Origin: Streptomyces nojiriensis
GTDB taxonomy: Bacteria; Actinomycetota; Actinomycetes; Streptomycetales; Streptomycetaceae
DNA: 64,000 bases
Direction of reading: 5' to 3'
Assembly: GCF_017639205.1 (NCBI RefSeq)
Contig: NZ_CP071139.1
Coordinates: 248,001 to 312,000 of the forward strand
Part shown: piece after piece, positions 25,767 through 33,333 of the stretch
Layout of the letters: each line of letters starts with the position of its first letter
How positions within the stretch are numbered: the stretch's first letter is position 1
Program-made: the position numbers and the translations under genes
Notes under the pieces: model-generated
Seen by the model: only the letters and a program-made list of their open reading frames with translations
The model's database searches: none
Told to the model about the DNA's origin: nothing

Positions 25767-25892
25767 GTCTCCTTCGCCCGCCTCGCCTTCGGGGAGCGGG
25801 CCGAGCGCTCCGGCCTCACCCTGGAACAGGTCGCGGCGCTCGCCACCGAGCTGGTATCCAAGGACGCGGCAGCCGTCTCCCAGCCGAGGTAG
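25767..25892 (+). pseudogene. C-terminal scrap of a small helical protein
   Basis: The frame VSFARLAFGERAERSGLTLE, then QVAALATELVSKDAAAV, ends in TAG 8 bp before the next ATG. It has no start codon. It sits just right of the IS element, which probably removed the rest. Its position suggests it was the upstream partner of the phosphotransferase gene. Confidence 0.4.
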
Positions 25893-25900
25893 GACCCGCC

Positions 25901-26605
25901 ATGTTCGAGGCCCCCGCTCCCGCCACCGTCGACCGGATGCTGGCCGCCCAGCGGCACGCCGCCGATCAGTTCGGCCTGTGTGCCACCGGCCGCCGGGTGT
26001 GGGGGTACCGGGGCCGCACCCTTTCGGGCGCCGCAGGCCCGCACTGGCTGCGCGTGGTCTGCGCCGAGGCCGGCACCGAGGGCGGCATCCTGTGGGACGG
26101 CCCGTCCACCTCCCGCGCCCTCCCCGTGTCGGTGCCACGCCCCGACCTGTTCCGCATCCGGTACTGGACCACCGACGGCTACGCGCTGGCGGCCCTGGAC
26201 GCCCTCGCCGACGTCCCGCCGCCGGCGGACCGCGAGGACGTACGGGAGGAGTACCTGCGCCGCGTCATCCCCCAGTTCACCGGCCACCAGGCCGACGCCG
26301 TCACCTGGTCCACCGCCCACGGAGACCTCCACTACGGCAACGTCACCCGGGGCCCGCACATCCTGGACTGGGAAGGGTGGGGCCGCGCCCCGTACGGCTA
26401 CGACGCGGCCACCCTGTACGTGTACGCGCTGCTGACCCCCGAGACGGCCACCCGCATCCGGGCCCAGCTGGCCTACGTCCTGGACCGGCCCAAGGCACGC
26501 ACCGGCCTGCTGACCGTCTGCGCCCAGGTCCTCCAGGCCCAGGACCGCGTCGACTTCTACGCCGAGCTTGCCGGCCCCGTGCGCGAGCACCTGGCCCACC
26601 TGTAG
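25901..26605 (+). CDS. Phosphotransferase (APH/ChoK-like) family protein
   Basis: The 234-residue protein has the APH catalytic and metal motifs: TAHGDLHYGNVT (His-Gly-Asp-Leu-His-x-x-Asn) and HILDWEGWGRAPYGYD (Asp-Trp-Glu in the DFG-like position). The N-terminal lobe is short compared with aminoglycoside kinases. It likely phosphorylates a small molecule. Actual resistance is not implied. A truncated near-identical copy lies at 3086-3228, so this gene type was duplicated in the region. Confidence 0.7.
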   Translation: MFEAPAPATVDRMLAAQRHAADQFGLCATGRRVWGYRGRTLSGAAGPHWLRVVCAEAGTEGGILWDGPSTSRALPVSVPRPDLFRIRYWTTDGYALAALDALADVPPPADREDVREEYLRRVIPQFTGHQADAVTWSTAHGDLHYGNVTRGPHILDWEGWGRAPYGYDAATLYVYALLTPETATRIRAQLAYVLDRPKARTGLLTVCAQVLQAQDRVDFYAELAGPVREHLAHL

Positions 26606-26716
26606 CCGCGTCCGTCCACCTCTACACGGAGTCGACCCTGTGCTGCCGCCCGACGGCCGGCGTTGGTGGGCGCGAGAAGGCGCGGGACCACGCACTGACG
26701 CGATTGTCTTGACGCA

Positions 26717-27199
26717 TCAGCCGCCGTCGTCCTGGCCGTGGGCGAGGATCGGCAGCAGCGCCTCGGCCGCGTCGCACACGGTGCAGGCCGTCGTGCCGGG
26801 CCGCGCGAGCGCGTCGAGCGCCTGCACCGTGCCCAGCGGATGCGCGCGGTCGGTGGCGTTCCGGCAGCCCTCGGCGTGGACGGTGGCCGGGCGGCCGTGG
26901 GCGCGGCCGTCGAGCAGCCACGCCCACCGGGCCGGCGCCGAGGTACGGGTACGCGGGTGGGCCGGGATGCCGCCCAGGTCGATCCCGGGCAGAGGGCGCA
27001 GCTGCTCGGCGGTGACCCACGTGCCGTACTCGGCCGGCTCGACGCCGCCACCCACGGCGGTCTGCCACAGGGGCACGCCGATGCGGTACATCCACAGTCC
27101 GGTGTCGAGCTGCTCGCGTTCGTAGAGCCGTACCCGCTCGATGGCCTGCCCGTCAGGGAGGACCAGGGTGATCGGGGCCGACGGGGAGGCATCGGGCAC
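26717..27199 (-). CDS. DUF6233 family protein
   Basis: The 160-residue protein contains ITLVLPDGQAIERVRLYERE, then YRIGVPLWQTAVGGGVEPAE and TWVTAEQLRPLPGI, hallmarks of the Streptomyces DUF6233 family. It also has VHAEGCRNA and a late CTVCDAAEALLPI with a Cys pair. The GTG start lies 2 bp after the stop of the upstream small gene, so translation is coupled. Function unknown. A second DUF6233 locus of similar make-up is at 57.9-59.3 kb. Confidence 0.7.
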   Translation of the reverse strand: MPDASPSAPITLVLPDGQAIERVRLYEREQLDTGLWMYRIGVPLWQTAVGGGVEPAEYGTWVTAEQLRPLPGIDLGGIPAHPRTRTSAPARWAWLLDGRAHGRPATVHAEGCRNATDRAHPLGTVQALDALARPGTTACTVCDAAEALLPILAHGQDDGG

Positions 27200-27201
27200 G
27201 G

Positions 27202-27372
27202 TCAGGGGCGGGACGGCAGCGCTTGCCGGGCCTGCCTACAGGGAACGCAGAGCGGTGACGCCGGAGCGCCGTACCGTGCGCAGGGAGATCCGCACCGGGC
27301 GCAGGGGCTGGTCTGGCTGGGTGCCCAGGTGGCGACCTGCGGGCGGGGCTTGGTGGTGGTCTGCTCGCTCAT
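27202..27372 (-). CDS. Small zinc-ribbon-like protein, 56 residues
   Basis: MSEQTTTKPRPQVATWAPSQ is followed by SPCARCGSPCARYG and LCVPCRQARQ. The two CxxC pairs suggest zinc binding. It overlaps the upstream gene by ATGA and nearly touches the DUF6233 gene, so it is the middle gene of a three-gene unit. Confidence 0.6.
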   Translation of the reverse strand: MSEQTTTKPRPQVATWAPSQTSPCARCGSPCARYGAPASPLCVPCRQARQALPSRP

Positions 27373-27620
27373 GCTGCACCCTCCCTTTCTGTCGATGCGG
27401 AGGTGTGGGTGGCGCGCCGCAGCTCGACGCCGCCGGTCCGCCAGGCGGTGGGGGTCGCCCAGTGGGGGTGGGTGCACAGGGTTCCGGAGAGGGCGATCAG
27501 TCGGCGCCGCAGCGCGGTCGTACCGGCCGTGGTGGGGGCCTGCGCGAGTTCGGCGTAGGTCTGCTGCCACGCCTTCTGGAGCGTGATCAGGTCCTCGGGG
27601 GAGCGGAACGGTGGTCTCAC
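27369..27620 (-). CDS. Small helical protein of the DUF6233 locus
   Basis: GTG at 27620 gives an 83-residue product with SPEDLITLQKAWQQTYAELA and LSGTLCTHPHWATP. The gene at 58163-58521 encodes a relative (SEDLIKLKQQQIRTFNRLAL and LIGSHPHWQSEPL), so this is a real family. A longer form from 27674 would cross the proposed SOS-like box. It heads the operon. Confidence 0.6.
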   Translation of the reverse strand: MRPPFRSPEDLITLQKAWQQTYAELAQAPTTAGTTALRRRLIALSGTLCTHPHWATPTAWRTGGVELRRATHTSASTEREGAA

Positions 27621-27628
27621 ACTTTCAG

Positions 27629-27644
27629 TGAAACATATGTTCGA
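27629..27644. promoter_or_regulatory. LexA/SOS-box-like operator
   Basis: TGAAACATATGTTCGA matches the actinobacterial SOS consensus TCGAACATATGTTCGA at 14 of 16 positions. It lies 9 bp before the start of the three-gene DUF6233 unit. A related half site with the following TTTTC tract lies before the homologous gene near 58.53 kb. Confidence 0.5.
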
Positions 27645-27749
27645 TTTTCTTCGCGACTGCCGCACCCTGGGCATGCTGCCGGGTGTGACTGAGCGTCGTA
27701 GTTGGCCAGTGAGCGCGCTACTTGGCCAGTTGTGCGCTCGGCGGGTTGC

Positions 27750-27771
27750 AACCGGTACCGAGGTACAGGTT
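27750..27771 (+). promoter_or_regulatory. MerR-type operator and promoter
   Basis: The dyad AACCGGTAC-CGAG-GTACAGGTT sits between a TTGCAA -35 (27746-27751) and a TTTACC-like -10 near 27770. That is the overlong-spacer arrangement that MerR regulators untwist. It is 52 bp upstream of the first gene of the metal cassette. Confidence 0.7.
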
Positions 27772-27822
27772 TACCGTCGGAGGTGTCCCCACCTGCGGGA
27801 CGCGATGACGGGAGTGAGCCCG

Positions 27823-28161
27823 ATGAGTGATCTTGCGTGGGTGCCGCAGTCCTGCACGCTGCCCACCGCCGAGCGGCCCCTGCGGGTCGCCGAGTGGGAT
27901 GCGCTGTTCGCCGAGCAGCTGACCTCGCTGTCGAGGCCGCAGCCGCTCCACCTGCGCCTTGACCTGGCCGGCGGGCCGGGTGTCGAGGACCGCGTCCGGG
28001 GCCTGGTGGAGCGCGAGAGCGGCTGCTGCTCGTTCTTCACCTTCACCACCACCTCCGGCGAGCACCTGATTCGGCTGGACATCTCCGTGGACCAGGCTTA
28101 CGAGGCGGTCCTGGACGCGCTGGCCGCACGGACCGCCGCCACCGCCGGAGAGCAGCGGTGA
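27823..28161 (+). CDS. Small Cys-containing protein of the metal cassette
   Basis: ATG at 27823 has GGGAG 8 nt upstream. The 112-residue product includes PLHLRLDLAGGPGVEDRVRG and LVERESGCCSFFTFTTT, with a vicinal Cys pair that could bind metal. It overlaps the MerR gene by 4 bp (GTGA) and is expressed from the MerR-type promoter. I know it only as a companion of metal-responsive MerR genes, so a metal-binding role is an inference. Confidence 0.6.
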   Translation: MSDLAWVPQSCTLPTAERPLRVAEWDALFAEQLTSLSRPQPLHLRLDLAGGPGVEDRVRGLVERESGCCSFFTFTTTSGEHLIRLDISVDQAYEAVLDALAARTAATAGEQR

Positions 28162-28604
28162 GTACGGGCCTGCGCAGTGGGCAGGTGGCCGAGGCGGCCG
28201 GGGTGAACGTCCAGACGCTGCGCTACTACGAGCGGCGTGGCCTGCTGGCCGAGCCGGAGCGCAGCAACGGCGGTCACCGGCTGTACGGCGAGGACGCGGT
28301 GACCGCCCTGCGGGTGATCAAGGCCGCCCAGCGGCTCGGGTTCACGCTGGAGGAGGTCGCCGAGCTCCTGGAGGCCGGCCGCCACCGGCACGGCCGCCCC
28401 GTCGCCGGGCTCCAGGACCGGGCCGCAGCCAAACTCGCCGAGGTCGACGCGAAGATCGCCGACCTGACCACCATCCGCACCGCCCTGGCCGCCGCCGTCG
28501 AGGCCGGGTGCGACGACCTGACCGTCTGCGCCTCCAGCACATGCTGCCCCATCCCCTTCACCGACCTCGCCGAGGAGAACCGCCATGCCGGACCCTGCTG
28601 CTGA
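28158..28604 (+). CDS. MerR-family metal-responsive regulator
   Basis: The 148-residue protein has the MerR winged helix (QVAEAAGVNVQTLRYYERRG, LLAEPERSNGGHRLYGEDAV), a long dimerisation helix, and a Cys-rich end: GCDDLTVCASSTCCPIPF and a final HAGPCC. The spacing of Cys residues is like soft-metal sensors. It probably controls its own operon through the dyad at 27750-27771. It overlaps both neighbours slightly. Confidence 0.85.
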   Translation: MSTGLRSGQVAEAAGVNVQTLRYYERRGLLAEPERSNGGHRLYGEDAVTALRVIKAAQRLGFTLEEVAELLEAGRHRHGRPVAGLQDRAAAKLAEVDAKIADLTTIRTALAAAVEAGCDDLTVCASSTCCPIPFTDLAEENRHAGPCC

Positions 28605-28899
28605 CCCCCAACCCAGCCGTGCCCCGAAGGCACTCGGCGGCCTGGCCGCACTCGCCTGCGTGGCGTGCTGCGCGCTCCCCGTCCTGATCACCGCCGGGGT
28701 CGTCGGCGCCGGGGCCGGGGCGGTGGTGGGCTGGCTTCCCGCCCTCGCCGTCGTCCTGGCCGTGCTCGCCGCCGGCACCTGGTGGTACGGCCAGCGCCGC
28801 CGCTCCTGCTCCTGCGCCCCTAAGACCGCAGGTCAGGACGGGTGCGGCTGCAAGGCATCCGGCGACCCGTTGAAGATCACGAGCGCGGGCCGCCGGTAG
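28585..28899 (+). CDS. MerT-like small membrane protein
   Basis: The 104-residue protein has two transmembrane helices. The first contains [20 protein letters not shown], matching the vicinal Cys pair of mercuric transport proteins (MerT-like). A tail follows with [17 protein letters not shown], rich in Cys. Its start overlaps the end of the MerR gene. It is likely to take up or sequester a soft metal ion. No mercuric reductase is adjacent. Confidence 0.7.
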   Translation: MPDPAADPQPSRAPKALGGLAALACVACCALPVLITAGVVGAGAGAVVGWLPALAVVLAVLAAGTWWYGQRRRSCSCAPKTAGQDGCGCKASGDPLKITSAGRR

Positions 28900-28910
28900 G
28901 GTCAGCCGGT

Positions 28911-29246
28911 ATGACTGTCGCTCGTTCCGTTGCCCTGTTCGTCGTCGCCGCCCTGTTCGAGATCGGCGGCGCCTGGCTGGTGTGGCAGGGCATCCGCGAG
29001 CACAAAGGCTGGATCTGGATCGGCGCCGGCGTCATCGCGCTGGGCCTCTACGGGGTCGTGGCGACCTTCCAGTCCGACGACAACTTCGGCCGCATCCTCG
29101 CCGCCTACGGCGGGATCTTCGTCGCCGGGTCGATCGCCTGGGGCATGGTCGCCGACGGCTACCGCCCCGACCGCTACGACGTCATCGGAGCCCTGGTCTG
29201 CCTTGCCGGGATGGCCGTGATCATGTACGCGCCCCGCAGCCACTGA
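28911..29246 (+). CDS. YnfA/UPF0060 family membrane protein
   Basis: The 111-residue, four-helix protein ([60 protein letters not shown]) is a clear UPF0060 member related to small multidrug-type exporters. It is the last gene of the metal cassette and ends 3 bp before the antisense Tn3 transposase tail, so the cassette was probably Tn3 cargo. Confidence 0.85.
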   Translation: MTVARSVALFVVAALFEIGGAWLVWQGIREHKGWIWIGAGVIALGLYGVVATFQSDDNFGRILAAYGGIFVAGSIAWGMVADGYRPDRYDVIGALVCLAGMAVIMYAPRSH

Positions 29247-29248
29247 CC

Positions 29249-29490
29249 TACTCCTCGTCCACCGCGTCCGGATCGCGCAGCGGCCGCAGGCCGCCGGGCA
29301 GGTCCGGCAGGGAGAAGGAGTAGCGGCCCAGCATGTTGATGTGGTGCCGCACGAACGGCGAGAGGCGGGCCACGTCCTGGTCGCGGACCTCGAAGCCGTC
29401 GGCCCGCAGACGGGTGACCGCGGCGTCCATGTACCGGGTGTTGAACAGCACCAGGGCGTTGAGGACGAGTCCGAGGGCGCTCAAACTGTG
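29249..29490 (-). pseudogene. Tn3-family transposase, C-terminal fragment
   Basis: The frame reads ALGLVLNALVLFNTRYMDAA, then RDQDVARLSPFVRHHINMLG, RYSFSLPDLPGGLRPLRDP. This is the conserved end of Tn3 TnpA. The homology ends abruptly near 29490, so at least 900 residues are missing. No terminal repeat is visible next to it. Confidence 0.75.
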
Positions 29491-29604
29491 ATGGCACGGG
29501 ACAGTGGCGCTCGGATCAGCGTTCTGGGCAGCTGGCCTGCGCTAGCGCGGCGTCGTCTGCTGGCTGTCCGTGTCCGTGAGCGGCGCGGTCCGGTTAGGGC
29601 GGGC

Positions 29605-30222
29605 ATGAAGATCCGTATCGTGCTGGCCGGCGTCCTCGCTGCTGCCGCGCTGCCGCTGGCCCTGGCTGGCAACAGCACCGCCGCTCCCGCTCCCACCCCG
29701 GAGATCCGGGTGAAGACCGCCCAGGGCCTGGACGCCTGCCCGACCGCGCACCTGTGCCTCTACGAACACGAGCAGTACAACGCCTCCGGCCCAGCCCGTA
29801 TCTGGCTGTTCGGCAACAACGGCGCCGCCGATCAGGTCGAGTACAACCTGAAGGACAGGCAGCCCGCACACAAGGGCCGCTCGGCCTTCGACAACACCAA
29901 GCTCTACACCGTGACCCTGCGCAACGAGTGGACCATCCAGGAGTCCGGCGACATCATCGCCCTGGCCCCCGGGGAGAAGCTCCCCAGCCTCGACGTGACG
30001 AGCGAGTGGGGCGGCCGCCTGGCCTCCTACAGCCGCACGGAGCAGGGCACGTACCTGTACGACTACAGGCCCCAGGCCGTGAACCTGAACGACCACGTCG
30101 GCTCACTCCTTCTGGAGAAGGCCCCCGTGCGCCCCCGGGGGGAGAACCATGCGCACGGGCACTTCCTGCCGGCGGGGCACTCGGTGGTCGTGCCGGCCGT
30201 GCCGGCCGTGCCAGTTGCCTAG
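29605..30222 (+). CDS. Secreted protein, peptidase-inhibitor I36-like
   Basis: The 205-residue product has a signal peptide (MKIRIVLAGVLAAAALPLAL to NSTAA). The mature part has DACPTAHLCLYEHEQYNASG and SAFDNTKLYTVTLRN, matching the Cys-x-x-x-x-Leu-Cys-Leu-Tyr start of I36/SMPI-like inhibitor domains of Streptomyces. The C-terminus is Pro/Val-rich (VVPAVPAVPVA). It is exported and may inhibit a metalloprotease. The ATG at 29605 follows a purine-rich GGGCGGGC. Confidence 0.6.
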   Translation: MKIRIVLAGVLAAAALPLALAGNSTAAPAPTPEIRVKTAQGLDACPTAHLCLYEHEQYNASGPARIWLFGNNGAADQVEYNLKDRQPAHKGRSAFDNTKLYTVTLRNEWTIQESGDIIALAPGEKLPSLDVTSEWGGRLASYSRTEQGTYLYDYRPQAVNLNDHVGSLLLEKAPVRPRGENHAHGHFLPAGHSVVVPAVPAVPVA

Positions 30223-30333
30223 GTGGCCCCATAGCCCAGCTTGGTGAAGCTGTAGCGGCGCGGCCCTGGAGTCGCCTTCGGCTGGTCTGGCGGACCCTGG
30301 AAGGGGGACGCGCACGCCGTGAGGGAGGACCTC

Positions 30334-31362
30334 GTGACGCTCAGGCCGCCGGTGGAGCCGATGCTGGCGCAGGCCGCGGAAGCCGTGCCGGGCCCGGCCG
30401 CTGTGCGGGCGGGGGTGGCGTACGAGCAGAAGCTGGACGGTCACCGGGCGCTGCTGTTCACCGCGGCCGGCCCGGGCGGCACGGTGGTGGTGCAGACCCG
30501 TCGCGGGGCGCTGGTGCAGGACCGGTGGCCGGACCTGGTGGCGGCCGCCGAGGCGCAGCTGCCTCACGTCCTGGTCCTCGACGGCGAACTGGTCGTCTGG
30601 GACACCGAGGCCGGCCGGTTGTCCTTCGAGGTGTTGCAGCGCCGGGCCGCGACCCGCGCCCGCGGCGCCCTGGCCCTCGCCGCGCGGTGGCCGGCCTACT
30701 TCGTCGTCTTCGACCTCTTGCAGCACGACGGCCAGGAGCTCCTCACCCGCCCGTACGTCGAGAGGCGCGCCCTGCTGGAGAACCTGTTCTCCGAGCACGC
30801 CCTGAGCGTACCGTGGACGCTCGTCCCGCAGACGACGGACCTGGCCACAGCACGAGAGTGGCTGGAGTCCTGGACGGACGTGTCCGGGGTGGAGGGGATC
30901 CTGGTCAAGCCCCTGAACGGCCGCTACCTGCCCGGCTACCGGGGATGGACCAAGATCAGACGCCGGGACACCACGGAGGCGATCGTCGGCGCGATCACCG
31001 GAACCCTGACCCGCCCCGGCCTCCTCGTCCTCGGCCGCCACGACCACGACGGCCGGCTGCGCGCGGTCGGCCGGACCGTACCGCTGCGCCCGGACGCCGC
31101 CCGGCAGGTCGCCGAGCACCTCACCGCGGCCGCACCCGGACACCCGTGGACGGGGGCCAAGTTCTCGGCGACGTGGGGGAGCCGCGACGTCCTCGACACC
31201 ACCCTCGTCCACCCCGCTCTGGTCGCCGAGGTCAGCGCCGACCGGGCCGTCGACCACGGCTGGATCTACCGCCACCCGCTCCGCTTCCAACGGCTGCGTC
31301 TGGACGTGGGCCTTGGAGACGTGCCCAGGTTCGGCCGGGGGCCGACCGCGGCCGCCGGCTGA
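30334..31362 (+). CDS. ATP-dependent DNA ligase (LigC-like)
   Basis: The 342-residue protein has the nucleotidyltransferase motif I EQKLDGHRA (Lys33), motif III FDLLQHDG, motif IV GVEGILVKPLNGRY and motif V WTKIRRRDT, followed by an OB-fold region (VGRTVPLRPDAARQVAEHLT). It seals nicks using ATP and belongs to the short actinobacterial ligases linked to repair. GTG at 30334 follows GAGG and gives the usual VTLRPPVEPMLA start. GTG at 30319 is an alternative. The gene stands alone. Confidence 0.85.
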   Translation: MTLRPPVEPMLAQAAEAVPGPAAVRAGVAYEQKLDGHRALLFTAAGPGGTVVVQTRRGALVQDRWPDLVAAAEAQLPHVLVLDGELVVWDTEAGRLSFEVLQRRAATRARGALALAARWPAYFVVFDLLQHDGQELLTRPYVERRALLENLFSEHALSVPWTLVPQTTDLATAREWLESWTDVSGVEGILVKPLNGRYLPGYRGWTKIRRRDTTEAIVGAITGTLTRPGLLVLGRHDHDGRLRAVGRTVPLRPDAARQVAEHLTAAAPGHPWTGAKFSATWGSRDVLDTTLVHPALVAEVSADRAVDHGWIYRHPLRFQRLRLDVGLGDVPRFGRGPTAAAG

Positions 31363-31477
31363 CGGGGAGGGGGCCCGATCGTGTGAAACCCCGGATTGTC
31401 GGGTCTCAGCCGCTCTTCTTGATCCACTAGCGTCGGCCTGCGGTGCTACGAACTGTTGACGAGCGAGAGGCCACCCC

Positions 31478-32362
31478 ATGGGCTACCTGCGCAGTACCAG
31501 CTTCCTGATCTACGCCGACCCCAAGGCTGGGGAGAGCAAGCCCAGCGACGCCGACGCGGCCCAGCGCAGCGCCGACGATGCCGCCAAGGCGGCGATGAAG
31601 GACCTGGACACGCAGATCGACGTCCTCGCGTTGAAGGCGCACACGGTCGAAGGCATCACGGAGGAGCAGGTCCGTTCATTCGCCAAGGACATCCTGAAGG
31701 CAAAGGCCAAGAAGACGGGGCCCATGATGCTCACCGCCGAGGAGCTGACGCAGATTAAGTCGAAGTACCTCAAGCCCGACGCGCTCTACGGCGTGGAGGG
31801 GACTCCCGGGCATCTGCTGCAGATGGTCTTCACGGCCGTCGTGCACTACGAGGCCGCTGAGAGCAAAGCCAACTTCCAGGCGAACATCGAGCGCTTGCAG
31901 GGGCATGAGGACCAGGCGTGGCGGACCTCTCACGGGGTGGTCCGGTTCGGTGATGACGGACGCCTGGGGGTCAACGGGGTCGCGCCGGAGTACCAGTGGA
32001 ACGAGGACAAGAAGGACTTCGAGAAGACCGCCAACGCCGACTGGGCCCCGCGTACGGCCCCGGCACTGTGGGTGAAGGTCGCGGAAGGCGGCTGGGCGAA
32101 GGACGGGCACTGGGGCGGGCATCTCCAGGTCACCTGCCGTACCGAGAAAGGCTCGTGGATCGAGTCCACGGACGGGTGGGTGAAGCCGAAGTCGGCGAAG
32201 GGCGACCCGGTCAGCTTCTACGACATGGGCGACTGGTACGAGATCTGGCAGGGCACCCGCGACAACGGTGGTAAGCCGCTGGTGATCCACAACAATGGCC
32301 TGCGGTTCGTGAAGGACGCGACGCCGGCCAAGTTCAACGTCCAGGACGGCACGAAGAGCTGA
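31478..32362 (+). CDS. Hypothetical protein, 294 residues
   Basis: ATG at 31478 has GAGAGG upstream. The N-terminal half is charged and helical (ADAAQRSADDAAKAAMKDLD). The C-terminal half is Trp-rich with ADWAPRTAPALWVKVAEGGW and VSFYDMGDWYEIWQGT, which resembles small carbohydrate-binding beta modules. There is no signal peptide or membrane helix. I do not recognise the family as a whole. Confidence 0.6.
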   Translation: MGYLRSTSFLIYADPKAGESKPSDADAAQRSADDAAKAAMKDLDTQIDVLALKAHTVEGITEEQVRSFAKDILKAKAKKTGPMMLTAEELTQIKSKYLKPDALYGVEGTPGHLLQMVFTAVVHYEAAESKANFQANIERLQGHEDQAWRTSHGVVRFGDDGRLGVNGVAPEYQWNEDKKDFEKTANADWAPRTAPALWVKVAEGGWAKDGHWGGHLQVTCRTEKGSWIESTDGWVKPKSAKGDPVSFYDMGDWYEIWQGTRDNGGKPLVIHNNGLRFVKDATPAKFNVQDGTKS

Positions 32363-32430
32363 CCGGCCCGCTGCCGTGCCGGCGCAACGACCGCGCCTGC
32401 CCCCAGCCTCGGGAGGGCAGGCGCTTCGCC

Positions 32431-32490
32431 TTGTACGTCATGGCTTTGTTCACGAGATCCAGATCCGACAGCAGATGTTCACCAGTTTCG
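32431..32490 (+). repeat. Left arm of a long imperfect inverted repeat
   Basis: This 60-bp arm pairs with 34159-34210 in inverted orientation at roughly 85 percent identity with one 6-bp insertion. It includes the shared block gacagcagatgttcacc. The pair brackets two MITE-like units, a tRNA-like sequence and a methyltransferase gene. Confidence 0.75.
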
Positions 32491-32629
32491 GTTCTGGCTC
32501 AAGTTCTGTGGGGTCGCGTCACGTGGGCCGGTCGCCCGACGTCGCCCAAGCCACCGACCTGGCGATTCCCTCTCCCTCGACCGCGCTCTGCCGGGCGACC
32601 GCGCCGCACCACAGAAGTTGTGCCAGAAC
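32491..32629. repeat. MITE-like element, copy 2
   Basis: The ends are gttctggctcaagttctgtg at 32491-32510 and its near complement at 32609-32629. An inner inverted pair around cggtcgcccg makes the whole unit able to fold back. It abuts the left arm of the long inverted repeat. It is non-coding. Confidence 0.7.
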
Positions 32630-32635
32630 CTTCTC

Positions 32636-32954
32636 GGGCTCTGGCACAACTTCTGTGGACCCATGGCAGAGGTCTCCGGCTTCCCGGATAAGGATTCGTC
32701 CGCAGCGAACGGTGTCTCTACCCTGAGTCGCAGCGGGAGTGCGCGCATTCCCGCAGGTTGCAGTGCCGTGGCAGAGCGGCCCATTGCGATCGACGTGGGC
32801 GAGGTCCCTCCCACGGCGACTGACGGAGACGGAGCGGACCTGCTCCCATCTGTCCGCGGGTTCAAATCCCGTCGGCACTGCAGCCGACCTGGACGTGGTC
32901 CAGCGCACGGACCTGTCGCATCGCGCCAGGTCCACAGAAGTTGTGCCAGAGCCC
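32636..32954. repeat. MITE-like element, copy 3, carrying a tRNA-like sequence
   Basis: Perfect 25-bp inverted ends beginning gggctctggcacaacttctg lie at 32636-32660 and 32930-32954. The 319-bp unit starts 6 bp after copy 2. Its interior contains the tRNA-like sequence at 32762-32879 and no convincing protein gene. Confidence 0.75.
32762..32879 (+). ncRNA. tRNA-like sequence
   Basis: The ends AGTGCCG and CGGCACT form a perfect 7-bp acceptor-type stem. Next to the 3' side is a T-arm, GCGGG-TTCAAAT-CCCGT, with a canonical loop. After the 5' side come TG and a D-arm-like GCAGAGCGGCCCATTGC. The middle is too long for an ordinary tRNA (118 nt in total) and contains a CGTGGG/CCCACG hairpin and a GGAGC/GCTCC hairpin instead of a clear anticodon arm. 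There is no encoded CCA. It may be a tRNA relic, an unusual tRNA or a structural mimic. Confidence 0.5.
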
Positions 32955-33333
32955 CAGTTTCGACAGCACCAATGCGCTGTTCGATTGTGCTGTGGGGAGT
33001 CCTGACCGTGGGCGGCCGCCAGGCCTCACTCGCGAGTAGGCCCTGGGAGGTCTGCGACCGGTGTTGCCGTTCTCGGGCCAGGACAGGGTCTCGATGATCC
33101 GCTGGTGACGACATCGACTGGTGTCGCGTCCATCGATTCCCTTCGAGCATCCGATCGGACGATCCCGGCGTCCCGCCTCGTGCAGGCGAGTGAACGTGAG
33201 CAGGCTCGCGAGGGCGAACCCGGCGGACAAAACCGATGCGGCCGCAAGATCGACTGCGGCGGCACGGCCGGTCGGCCGATGCGGGCATGACCGCCGGTCG
33301 CGTCCGCTTTCGCCTACCCGTCTGGAATCTCCT
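32955..33333. other. Intergenic region before the methyltransferase
   Basis: I see no gene, strong hairpin or repeat in this stretch. It should contain the promoter of the methyltransferase gene. Confidence 0.4.

Noticed and set aside
30103..31479. A 458-codon antisense frame over the DNA ligase gene
   Set aside because: The ligase on the plus strand has all nucleotidyltransferase motifs, and the antisense frame has none of any family.
32762..32879. A functional ordinary tRNA gene
   Set aside because: The acceptor and T-arm are convincing, but the length and the missing anticodon arm exclude a normal tRNA, so it is listed only as tRNA-like.
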